Positions 57,536-64,000 of a stretch of 64,000 nucleotides of DNA are shown here, piece by piece. The notes beneath the pieces are model-generated. The model searched no databases and was not told where the DNA came from. It saw only the letters and a program-made list of their open reading frames with translations. The stretch spans positions 3,100,001 through 3,164,000 of the forward strand of contig NZ_CP045118.1 of the NCBI RefSeq assembly GCF_009189165.1. The letters are read 5' to 3'. Numbering within the stretch: position 1 is the stretch's first letter; the number at the start of each line of letters is the position of its first letter. The translations under genes and the position numbers were made by a program. This DNA comes from Pseudomonas sp. SCB32 (GTDB taxonomy: Bacteria > Pseudomonadota > Gammaproteobacteria > Pseudomonadales > Pseudomonadaceae).

Positions 57536-58282
57536 TCATGCGCTCGGGCTGGACAGGGAGCGGCCGCCGCAGACGTAGAGGGTCTGGCCGGTGATGTAGG
57601 ACGCCTTCGGGTCGGCGAACATCAGTACCGCGTGGGCAATGTCCTCCGGCTTGCCGATGCGGCCGACGGGGATGGTCGACATGATCTTCGCGCGCTGCTC
57701 CTCGGAGAGCGGCGCGAGGATCGGCGTGTCGATGGCGCCGGGGGCGATGGCGTTGGCGGTGATACCGTGCTTGGCCAGTTCGATGGCCAGGGTGCGGGTC
57801 AGGCTGATCACGCCGCCCTTGGCCGCCGAGTAGTTGGCCTGGCCGAAGCCGCCCAGCCAGGCACGCGAGGAAATGTTGACGATGCGCCCGAAGCCCTGCT
57901 CGATCATGCCCGGCACCACGGCCTTGGCGCAGAGGAACTGCGACTTCAGGTTGACGTCCAGGACCAGGTCCCAGTCCGCCTCGCTCATGTTCACCAGGCG
58001 CTTGTCGCGGGTCAGGCCGGCGTTGTTCACCAGCAGGTCCGGGGTTTTCCAGCGCGCAGCGACCTGGGCCACTGCGGCGTTGACCTGCTCGGCGGAGGTC
58101 ACGTCGACCTTTACGCCCATCAGGCTGTCCGCCTGGGCGCCGGCCTCGGCCACCAGTTTGTCCATGGCCTCGCCGTTCAGGTCGAACATGGCGACGGCGT
58201 AACCTGCATTCAGCAATGCCCGGGTCAGCCCCAGGCCGATGCCCTGGGCGCCGCCGGTGACGATGGCAACGTGTTTATTCAT
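57536..58282 (-). CDS. SDR dehydrogenase
   Basis: 248 residues from the ATG at 58282 (MNKHVAIVTG), with GAGGAG upstream. VTGGAQGIGLGLT is the cofactor motif; Ser in VNISSRAWLGGFGQ and Tyr-x-x-x-Lys in ANYSAAKGGVISLT form the triad. Close to FabG-like 3-hydroxyacyl-CoA dehydrogenases. It could oxidise the hydroxy-CoA made by the hydratase. There are thus two SDRs in one operon, which may act on different ring or chain positions. Confidence 0.88.
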   Translation of the reverse strand: MNKHVAIVTGGAQGIGLGLTRALLNAGYAVAMFDLNGEAMDKLVAEAGAQADSLMGVKVDVTSAEQVNAAVAQVAARWKTPDLLVNNAGLTRDKRLVNMSEADWDLVLDVNLKSQFLCAKAVVPGMIEQGFGRIVNISSRAWLGGFGQANYSAAKGGVISLTRTLAIELAKHGITANAIAPGAIDTPILAPLSEEQRAKIMSTIPVGRIGKPEDIAHAVLMFADPKASYITGQTLYVCGGRSLSSPSA

Positions 58283-58292
58283 GGGGAACTCC

Positions 58293-59438
58293 TCAGACGC
58301 CCAGGATGTGTACGGCGGATGCCGCGTGGTCGACGCCGGCAATGCCGCCGCCGGTGCATTGGGTCAGGGCCAGCTCGGCCCCTTCGGCCTGGCGTTCGCC
58401 GGCACGGTTCTGCAACTGCCAGACGGCCTCGACCATCTGCGCGACGCCGGTGGCGCCCAGCGGATGCCCCTTGGCGAGCAAGCCGCCGGACGGGTTCACC
58501 ACGGTCTTGCCGCCCAGGCTGGTGGCTCCGCTCTTCAGCAGTTCGTGCGCCTCGCCACGGCCGCAGAGGCCCAGGGCGTTGTAGTAGATGAGCTCGGCGA
58601 TACTGAAGGCGTCGTGCAGTTCGATCACATCGATGTCGGCGGGCTTCACGCTGGCCTGCTGGTAAGCAAGCGTCGCCGCACGGGCAGTGATCTCCGCCGA
58701 GAGGATGTCGTCGTTCGGCTCCTCGGCCCGGCCCGACTGGATCACCGAGGCCAGCACGCGTACGGCACGGAATTGCTGCGGCTTGCGGGTGGTGAGCACC
58801 AGCGCCGCCGCGCCGTCCACCGCCGAGGGGCAACACTGCAGCAGGGTCAGGGGATCGAAGACCATGCGTGAAGCCATCACCTCGTCCAGGGTGACTTCGG
58901 TACGACTCTGGGCGAAAGAGTTCAGGGCGCCGTGACGACGGTTCTTGACCGCTACCTCGGCCAGCGCCTCCGCGCCCACGCCGAACTCGTGCAGGTAGCG
59001 GGTCGCGCGCATGGCGTAGATGGCCGGCAGCGCCATGCCGGCACGGGCATAGAGTTCGGTCATGTAATCGTTGCGCTGCAGCGGGATCGTGCCGCCGCCC
59101 AGGGCGGTGAGCTTCTCCACGCCGAACACAACCACGGTGTCGTAGATGCCGGCCTGCAACGCATGGCATGCCAGGTGCACGCCAGTGGCGCCGCTGGCGC
59201 AGGCATTCTCGACGTTGTAGATCGGCAGCCCGGACAGCCCCAGGTCGCGCAGCAGCACCTGGCCAAGCACCATGCCGCCAAATACGTTGCAGGCGTAGAA
59301 GGCCTGAGGCTCGTTCAGCTCGAGGCCGGCATCGGCGAGGGCCTTGAGCACGGCATCCTGGGTCAGGTCCTGCATCGAGGCAGCATGGCGGCCGAACGGC
59401 GTCATCGCTGCGCCGGCAATATAGACAGGCTTGCTCAT
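58293..59438 (-). CDS. Thiolase (SCP-x/lipid-transfer type)
   Basis: 381 residues from the ATG at 59438 (MSKPVYIAGA), with AGGAGG upstream. Thiolase-fold residues are present: Cys in VENACASGATGVH, His in LAKGHPLGATGVAQ and a second Cys in QCTGGGIAG. It therefore looks like an active thiolase rather than the Cys-poor retro-aldolases of the family. Its start overlaps the DUF35 stop (ATGA), an arrangement typical of this thiolase group, where the DUF35 partner is needed for activity. Confidence 0.86.
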   Translation of the reverse strand: MSKPVYIAGAAMTPFGRHAASMQDLTQDAVLKALADAGLELNEPQAFYACNVFGGMVLGQVLLRDLGLSGLPIYNVENACASGATGVHLACHALQAGIYDTVVVFGVEKLTALGGGTIPLQRNDYMTELYARAGMALPAIYAMRATRYLHEFGVGAEALAEVAVKNRRHGALNSFAQSRTEVTLDEVMASRMVFDPLTLLQCCPSAVDGAAALVLTTRKPQQFRAVRVLASVIQSGRAEEPNDDILSAEITARAATLAYQQASVKPADIDVIELHDAFSIAELIYYNALGLCGRGEAHELLKSGATSLGGKTVVNPSGGLLAKGHPLGATGVAQMVEAVWQLQNRAGERQAEGAELALTQCTGGGIAGVDHAASAVHILGV

Positions 59439-59833
59439 GCGTCCTCCTGCGGACGGAAGGCGTAGATCGGGCCGTTGTCGGTCTGCACCAGGCACAGGCT
59501 CAGCGCCTCGCCGATGCGCGGCCGGCGGCCGGCCGGATAGTCCAGGCGGGCGAACACCCGCAGGCCTTCGGGGTAGTCGGCCAGGCCCAGCGGCTGCGGC
59601 GCCTTGTTCGCCTTTGGGCTGGAATGGACGACCGTGAAGCTGTACAGGCGCGGCGTCGACTCGACCTCGACCAGCTCGCACTGCCCATGCAGCGGCGAGG
59701 TTTCCGGCAGCGGCGGGAAATGCAGGCCAGGGTGGCCGGGGCGACGCTGGGCCAGCAGGACCACGCGACCGTCGCGATCGCGCCAGGGTTGTTCGGCGAC
59801 GCTCGGCGCCAGTTCGTGTTGGGATGTGCTCAT
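59435..59833 (-). CDS. DUF35 OB-fold protein without the zinc-ribbon cysteines
   Basis: 132 residues starting MSTSQHELAP, with CAGGAG upstream. The C-terminal OB-fold is recognisable (LYSFTVVHSSPKANKAPQP, RVFARLDYPAG, GPIYAFRP). In most DUF35 partners of thiolases or aldolases, an N-terminal rubredoxin-like ribbon carries four Cys; here the corresponding segment (LLAQRRPGHPGLHFPPLPE) has lost them, with only one Cys later. It is translationally coupled to the thiolase gene, so a partner role is likely. The missing zinc site is odd. Confidence 0.83.
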   Translation of the reverse strand: MSTSQHELAPSVAEQPWRDRDGRVVLLAQRRPGHPGLHFPPLPETSPLHGQCELVEVESTPRLYSFTVVHSSPKANKAPQPLGLADYPEGLRVFARLDYPAGRRPRIGEALSLCLVQTDNGPIYAFRPQEDA

Positions 59834-59848
59834 GGAAGCTCCTGTGCC

Positions 59849-61048
59849 TCAGACGCGTTCGAACACCGCGGCGAGCCCCTGGCCGCCGCCGATGCACATG
59901 GTTTCCAGCCCGTAGCGGGCATTGCGGCGCTGCATCTCGTGCAGCAGCGTGGTCATGATCCGCAGCCCGGTGGCACCGATGGGGTGGCCGAGGGAGATAC
60001 CGGAACCGTTGACGTTCACCCTCGGGTCGTCCTCCAGCCCCCACTCACGCAGGACGGCCAGTACCTGGCCGGCAAAGGCCTCGTTCACCTCGATCAGGCC
60101 CATTTCCGCCAAATTCAGCTGCAGGCGCTGCATCAGCTTGGCCACCGCCGGCACCGGGCCGATGCCCATGCGCAGCGGATGGCAGCCCGCCGAGGCCCAG
60201 CCGGCCAGGCGCGCGCTCGGCCGCAGGTCGTGCTGGATGACGAAGCGTTCAGACACCACCAGGCAGCCCGCCGCCGCGTCATTCTGTTGGCTGGCGCTGC
60301 CGGCGGTGACGGTGCCGCCCTTGATCACCGGGGCCAAGCGGGCCATGGCGTCGAGGCTGGCGTCCTCGCGGATGCCTTCATCGCGGCTGAACAGCAGCGG
60401 CTCGCCCTTGCGCTGAGGCACCTCCACCGGCATCACCTCCGCATCGAAGCGGCCCTTGGCCCAGGCCGCGGCCGCTTTCAGGTGGCTCGCCACCGCCCAG
60501 CGGTCACAGGCCTCGCGACTGATGGCGTAGTCGCGCACCAGATTTTCCGCGGTCTCGACCGCACCACCGGAGCAATCGCCGTAGCGGCTTACCGGCTGGG
60601 AATTGACCCGGCCGCGATCCAGGCGGTCATGCAGCTTCACGTCGCCCAGACGCGCGCCCCAGCGCATGTGGGTGCTGTAGTACTCGATGTTGCTCATGCT
60701 CTCGACGCCGGCCACCAGCAGGCAGTCGGCGACGCCGGTCTGCACCTGCATTGCCGCGTCGATCAGCGCCTGCAGGCCGGACCCACAGCGGCGGTCCACT
60801 GTGTAGCCGGCGACCTCGTCCGGCAGGCCGGCGAGGGACGCGGCGTAGCGACCGATACAGGGCGCCTCGCTGGACTGGTAGGACTGGGCGAGGATCACCT
60901 CGTCGACGCAACCGGCGTCGACCTCGCTGCGCCGCAGCACTTCCTGCAGGATCAGTGCGGCCAGTTGCGCCGCCGGCACGGGTGCGAGGCTACCGCCGAA
61001 CTTGCCGATCGGCGTACGCACCGGGGCGAGGATGTAAGCGTTGGACAT
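59849..61048 (-). CDS. Acetyl-CoA acyltransferase (thiolase)
   Basis: 399 residues starting MSNAYILAPV. Classical thiolase: Cys in VDRRCGSGLQALIDA, NVNGSGISLGHPIGATGLRI (His), and MCIGGGQGLAAVFE with the second Cys. Cleaves a 3-ketoacyl-CoA to shortened acyl-CoA and acetyl- or propionyl-CoA. It is in the middle of the operon. Confidence 0.92.
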   Translation of the reverse strand: MSNAYILAPVRTPIGKFGGSLAPVPAAQLAALILQEVLRRSEVDAGCVDEVILAQSYQSSEAPCIGRYAASLAGLPDEVAGYTVDRRCGSGLQALIDAAMQVQTGVADCLLVAGVESMSNIEYYSTHMRWGARLGDVKLHDRLDRGRVNSQPVSRYGDCSGGAVETAENLVRDYAISREACDRWAVASHLKAAAAWAKGRFDAEVMPVEVPQRKGEPLLFSRDEGIREDASLDAMARLAPVIKGGTVTAGSASQQNDAAAGCLVVSERFVIQHDLRPSARLAGWASAGCHPLRMGIGPVPAVAKLMQRLQLNLAEMGLIEVNEAFAGQVLAVLREWGLEDDPRVNVNGSGISLGHPIGATGLRIMTTLLHEMQRRNARYGLETMCIGGGQGLAAVFERV

Positions 61049-61084
61049 GGCTGTCTCTTCTTGTCGTCGGAAAGGAAATGTCGG

Positions 61085-62239
61085 TCAGGCGTCGAGACCC
61101 AGGCCCCGTCGTCGCAGGCTGTCCATGGTTTCGGCGGACAGCCCCCAGTCCCGCAGGGCCGCCGCGCCGCCTTCGCCACGCCTGGGAGCGGCCCGCGGAA
61201 TCGCACCGGGAGTACCGAGGAAACGCGGCGCCGGAGCCGGCTGCACCACGCCGCCCACCTCCATGAAGCTGCCACGGGCGCGGGCGTGGGGATGTCCGGC
61301 CGCTTCGGCGAAACCGAGCACCGGTGCCACGCAGGCATCGCTGCCGTCGAAGATCGCGCACCACTCGTCGCGAGTGCGTTGCAGGAAGGCGTGGATGAAG
61401 GCCTCGCGCAGGCGCGGCCAGCCCTTGCGGTCGTGCTGCGGCGGCAGATCGGCGGCGACCAGGCCGAGCTTGTCCAGAAGCTCGGCATAGAAGCGCCCCT
61501 CCACCGGGCCAATCGCCATGTAGCGACCATCCAGGGTCCGGTAGGTGTCGTACCAGGGCGCACCGCCATCCAGCAGGTTGCTGCCGCGCTCTTCGCGCCA
61601 GTTGCCGGAGGCGAGCAGGCCCCAGATCACCGAGCCGAGCTGCGCCGCGCCTTCGGCCATGGCGGCGTCGACCACCTGCCCCGCCCCGCCGCGCTGGACA
61701 TTCAGCAGCGCGGCCAGCACGCCCATCGCCAGCAGCATGCCGCCGCCACCGTAGTCGCCGAGCAGGTTCAGCGGCGGCACCGGGCGACCGGCCACCGGAC
61801 CGATGCCGGAGAGCACACCGGACAGCGCGATGTAGTTGATGTCATGGCCGGCGCGCTGGGCCAGCGGGCCATGCTGGCCCCAGCCGGTCATGCGGCCGTA
61901 GACCAGCTTCGGATTGCGCGCCAAGGCGTGCTCGGGGCCGAGCCCGAGTCGCTCCATGGTGCCGGGACGAAAGCCTTCGATCAGCACGTCGGCGTGCTCG
62001 ATCAGGTCCAGGGCTACAGCGGCCGACCCGGGCCGCTTGAGGTCGAGGGTGACCGAGCGGCGGCCACGTCCGGTGATATCCACCTTCGGGCCGCTCATCT
62101 TCGGCCCGAGGTCGTCGTGGGCGAGCGGGCGGTCGATGCGGATCACGTCCGCCCCCATGTCGGCCAGCAGCATGGTGCCAAAGGGCGCGGGGCCGATCGC
62201 CTCGAATTCCAGCACCCGAATACCGCTCAACACACCCAT
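61085..62239 (-). CDS. CoA-transferase family III / alpha-methylacyl-CoA racemase-like
   Basis: 384 residues from the ATG at 62239 (MGVLSGIRVL); the ATG at 62245 is also possible. Family III signatures: LEFEAIGPAPFGTMLLADMGADVIRI at the start, KRPGSAAVALDLIEHADVLIEGFRPGTMERLGLG, and DGGAPWYDTYRTLDGRY. The family includes alpha-methylacyl-CoA racemases, which convert 2R- to 2S-methylacyl-CoA so that acyl-CoA dehydrogenases can act. That would fit a methyl-branched or sterol/terpenoid substrate. It is the first gene of the operon. Confidence 0.86.
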   Translation of the reverse strand: MGVLSGIRVLEFEAIGPAPFGTMLLADMGADVIRIDRPLAHDDLGPKMSGPKVDITGRGRRSVTLDLKRPGSAAVALDLIEHADVLIEGFRPGTMERLGLGPEHALARNPKLVYGRMTGWGQHGPLAQRAGHDINYIALSGVLSGIGPVAGRPVPPLNLLGDYGGGGMLLAMGVLAALLNVQRGGAGQVVDAAMAEGAAQLGSVIWGLLASGNWREERGSNLLDGGAPWYDTYRTLDGRYMAIGPVEGRFYAELLDKLGLVAADLPPQHDRKGWPRLREAFIHAFLQRTRDEWCAIFDGSDACVAPVLGFAEAAGHPHARARGSFMEVGGVVQPAPAPRFLGTPGAIPRAAPRRGEGGAAALRDWGLSAETMDSLRRRGLGLDA

Positions 62240-62464
62240 TCGCATCGTCCTGCTCAAGAGTCCACCGGCGCCCTCGCGCCGCCTTTCCTCCATGGAACAA
62301 TGCGTCAGGACCACCTCCGCCACCCGCGTTGGGTGGCACAGCCCGCCAGCCCGCGCCGATGCAGAAAGACACTGGTGAATGACGGGGAAACTGCGGCATG
62401 CTCTGGGCCATGCTCTGGCGACCCGACGATGGTCACGGGTTGCCGAACCTGCCTCGGAATGCCC

Positions 62465-64000
62465 ATGGACAAGCCCAGCAGCACCACAACAAGAACAAGC
62501 CCTGCATACGCCAAGGCGCCCATCGAACCGGCCCTTGCCGCCGCACTGGACCGCTCCCGGCTTTCGCCGCCGCGTAGCGGCAGCCGCACCGTGGCTCGCG
62601 AGCGCCTGGCGACCCGCCTGGTGGAAGCACGCCGCCTGCGCTGCATCGTGATCAAGGGGCCCGCCGGTTGCGGCAAGACCACCACTCTGGTGGCCTGGCG
62701 CCAACAATTGCTGCCGCTGGGCTTCGACGTCGCCTGGCTGAGCCTGGGCAGCGACGACAACGAGCCGGGGCGCTTCATCGACTACCTGCTGGGCAGCCTG
62801 GCCCAGGTCGACCCGTCGATCGTGCGCGAGGCCTCGCTGCTGGAGGCTCACGGCTTCGACGGCGAGGCACTGGAGCGCACGGTGATTACCCTGGTGCGCG
62901 GCATCGCCGAACGCGGCCGTGAGCTGGTGCTGGTGCTCGATGACCTCCACACCCTCACCGACGTCGGCATTCACCAGGCGCTGCAGTGGCTGCTCGAATA
63001 CGCCCCTTCCAACCTGCATCTGGTGCTGGGTACGCGCAGCGCCGTACCGCTCTCCCTCGCCCGCCTGCGCAGCCAGGAACAGATGCTGGAACTGGACCTG
63101 CGCGACCTTCGCTTCACCCCCGAGGAGACTGCGCTGTTCCTGCGTCAGCAGCTGGGCGAGCTGCCTACCGAGGAGGTCCGCGAGATCCACGAGATGACCG
63201 ATGGCTGGATCGCCGGCCTGCAGCTGCTCGCCGCCGGCCGCCGTAAACCCGCGCCGCGGGATCTTGCCGTCGACGCCGCCCGTTCGCCCTTGCGCGACCA
63301 TCAGGCGTTCGCCGACTACTTCGAATCCGCCGTGCTCTCGCACCTGGCCAGCAATGATGTCGAATTGCTGGTGCACACCGCCGTCTGCGACCGCTTCTGC
63401 CCTTCGCTATGCGCCGCGCTGGTCGACCGCCCGAGCGCGGTGGGCGAAGCGATGGCGCTTCTGGCGCGCCTGGAAAGCGACAACCTGTTCCTGATCGCGC
63501 TGGACGGCCCCGACCCGGAAACCTGGTACCGTTTGCACCCGCTGTTGCGCGAGACCCTGCTCAAGCTCCTGGCCCGACGCGATCCGGCGCACCAGCAGGC
63601 GGTGCATGCCCGTGCCTGGCGCTGGCTGCGCGAGCGCGGACAACTGACCGACGCGGTGCGCCACGCCGTCGCCGGCGGCGAAGCCCAGGCCGCCGCGCAA
63701 TTGGTGGAGGAGCGCCTGGAAGCCCTGTATGCCCAGGGCGACCTGCGCGTGCTGGTGGAACTGGCGCGCCTGCTGCCCAGGGAGCAGATCCAGGCCAGCC
63801 TGCGCCTGCGCCTGCTGTTCGCCCGCATGCAGGTCTTCGCCCGTGACTTCAGCGCCTGCCTGGAGAGCATCGCCCACTTGGAGCGCGACATCCCTGCCGA
63901 CGATCACGACGCCCGCTTCCGGGTGGCCATGCTGCGCGCGACGCTGGCCGTGCAGCGCGACAACACCGACGACGCCGTGCGGATTCTCCCGCAACTGCTC
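62465..64000 (+). CDS. MalT-type LuxR-family regulator, 5' part only
   Basis: An open plus frame of 512 codons from the ATG at 62465 (MDKPSSTTTR), or from 62459, runs off the right edge. It shows the MalT-like N-terminus: Walker A IKGPAGCGKTTTLVAW at about 70, Walker B LVLVLDDLHTLTD at about 160, and an Ala/Leu/Arg-rich TPR segment at the end of the visible part. The C-terminal LuxR helix-turn-helix must lie beyond the window. It is divergent from the 12-gene operon, with about 220 bases in between, and is probably its activator. Confidence 0.9.
   Translation, partial: MDKPSSTTTRTSPAYAKAPIEPALAAALDRSRLSPPRSGSRTVARERLATRLVEARRLRCIVIKGPAGCGKTTTLVAWRQQLLPLGFDVAWLSLGSDDNEPGRFIDYLLGSLAQVDPSIVREASLLEAHGFDGEALERTVITLVRGIAERGRELVLVLDDLHTLTDVGIHQALQWLLEYAPSNLHLVLGTRSAVPLSLARLRSQEQMLELDLRDLRFTPEETALFLRQQLGELPTEEVREIHEMTDGWIAGLQLLAAGRRKPAPRDLAVDAARSPLRDHQAFADYFESAVLSHLASNDVELLVHTAVCDRFCPSLCAALVDRPSAVGEAMALLARLESDNLFLIALDGPDPETWYRLHPLLRETLLKLLARRDPAHQQAVHARAWRWLRERGQLTDAVRHAVAGGEAQAAAQLVEERLEALYAQGDLRVLVELARLLPREQIQASLRLRLLFARMQVFARDFSACLESIAHLERDIPADDHDARFRVAMLRATLAVQRDNTDDAVRILPQLL

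Overview
The window looks like chromosome of a Pseudomonas of the P. aeruginosa / P. nitroreducens / P. citronellolis type. The basis is the GC-rich codon use of the right two thirds and the gene content: an OprD porin, an MvaT/MvaU-type nucleoid protein, a signal-peptide-bearing malate:quinone oxidoreductase and paired DUF1302/DUF1329 proteins. The species is an inference. There are two very different halves.

Bases 1 to about 23,480 are an accessory region rich in defence and mobility genes, with uneven base composition, long gene-poor gaps and gene remnants. From the left edge it holds: the start of a Wadjet jetA gene (DUF3375) that runs off the window; an MqsR-like toxin and MqsA-like antitoxin with a third small gene; a decayed SRAP/YedK pseudogene; a small operon of unknown proteins; an orphan AbiEi-type regulator beside a perfect 20-bp palindrome; a DnaB N-domain-only protein; a glycine-zipper lipoprotein; a short MvaT-like protein; and a two-gene unit of a UvrD-like helicase and a 2,221-residue DUF4011/helicase/MTES_1575 nuclease/DUF3320 protein resembling Hhe-type defence proteins. 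It ends with a tyrosine recombinase, a repeat-rich gene-free stretch, and a divergent TnpS/TnpT-like recombinase pair of the kind that resolves Tn4651-type transposons. No transposase is visible.

Bases 23,484 to about 38,240 are mostly house-keeping and stress genes on the minus strand. They include an OprD-family porin with two pirins, an OsmC-like protein and a YcaC-like hydrolase; a type II NADH dehydrogenase-like enzyme; a cysteine dioxygenase-like protein; katG; mqo; and a lone ABC ATPase. A BRO-type antirepressor-like gene and a ComEC-like metallo-beta-lactamase-fold protein sit in the middle and look acquired.

Bases 38,396 to 64,000 are a catabolic cluster for a CoA-activated substrate. 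One operon (62,239 to 49,532, 12 genes, closed by a clear terminator) encodes a CoA-transferase/racemase-like protein, two thiolases, a DUF35 protein, two SDR dehydrogenases, an enoyl-CoA hydratase, two acyl-CoA dehydrogenases, two acyl-CoA synthetases and a hotdog thioesterase. Further left are DUF1302 and DUF1329 envelope proteins, a MalT-type LuxR regulator, an aldehyde dehydrogenase, a zinc alcohol dehydrogenase and a pair of acyl-CoA dehydrogenases. A second MalT-type regulator is divergent from the large operon and runs off the right edge. The set suggests oxidation of an alcohol to an acid, CoA activation and beta-oxidation of a branched or cyclic (terpenoid- or steroid-like) compound. 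The actual substrate cannot be read from the sequence.
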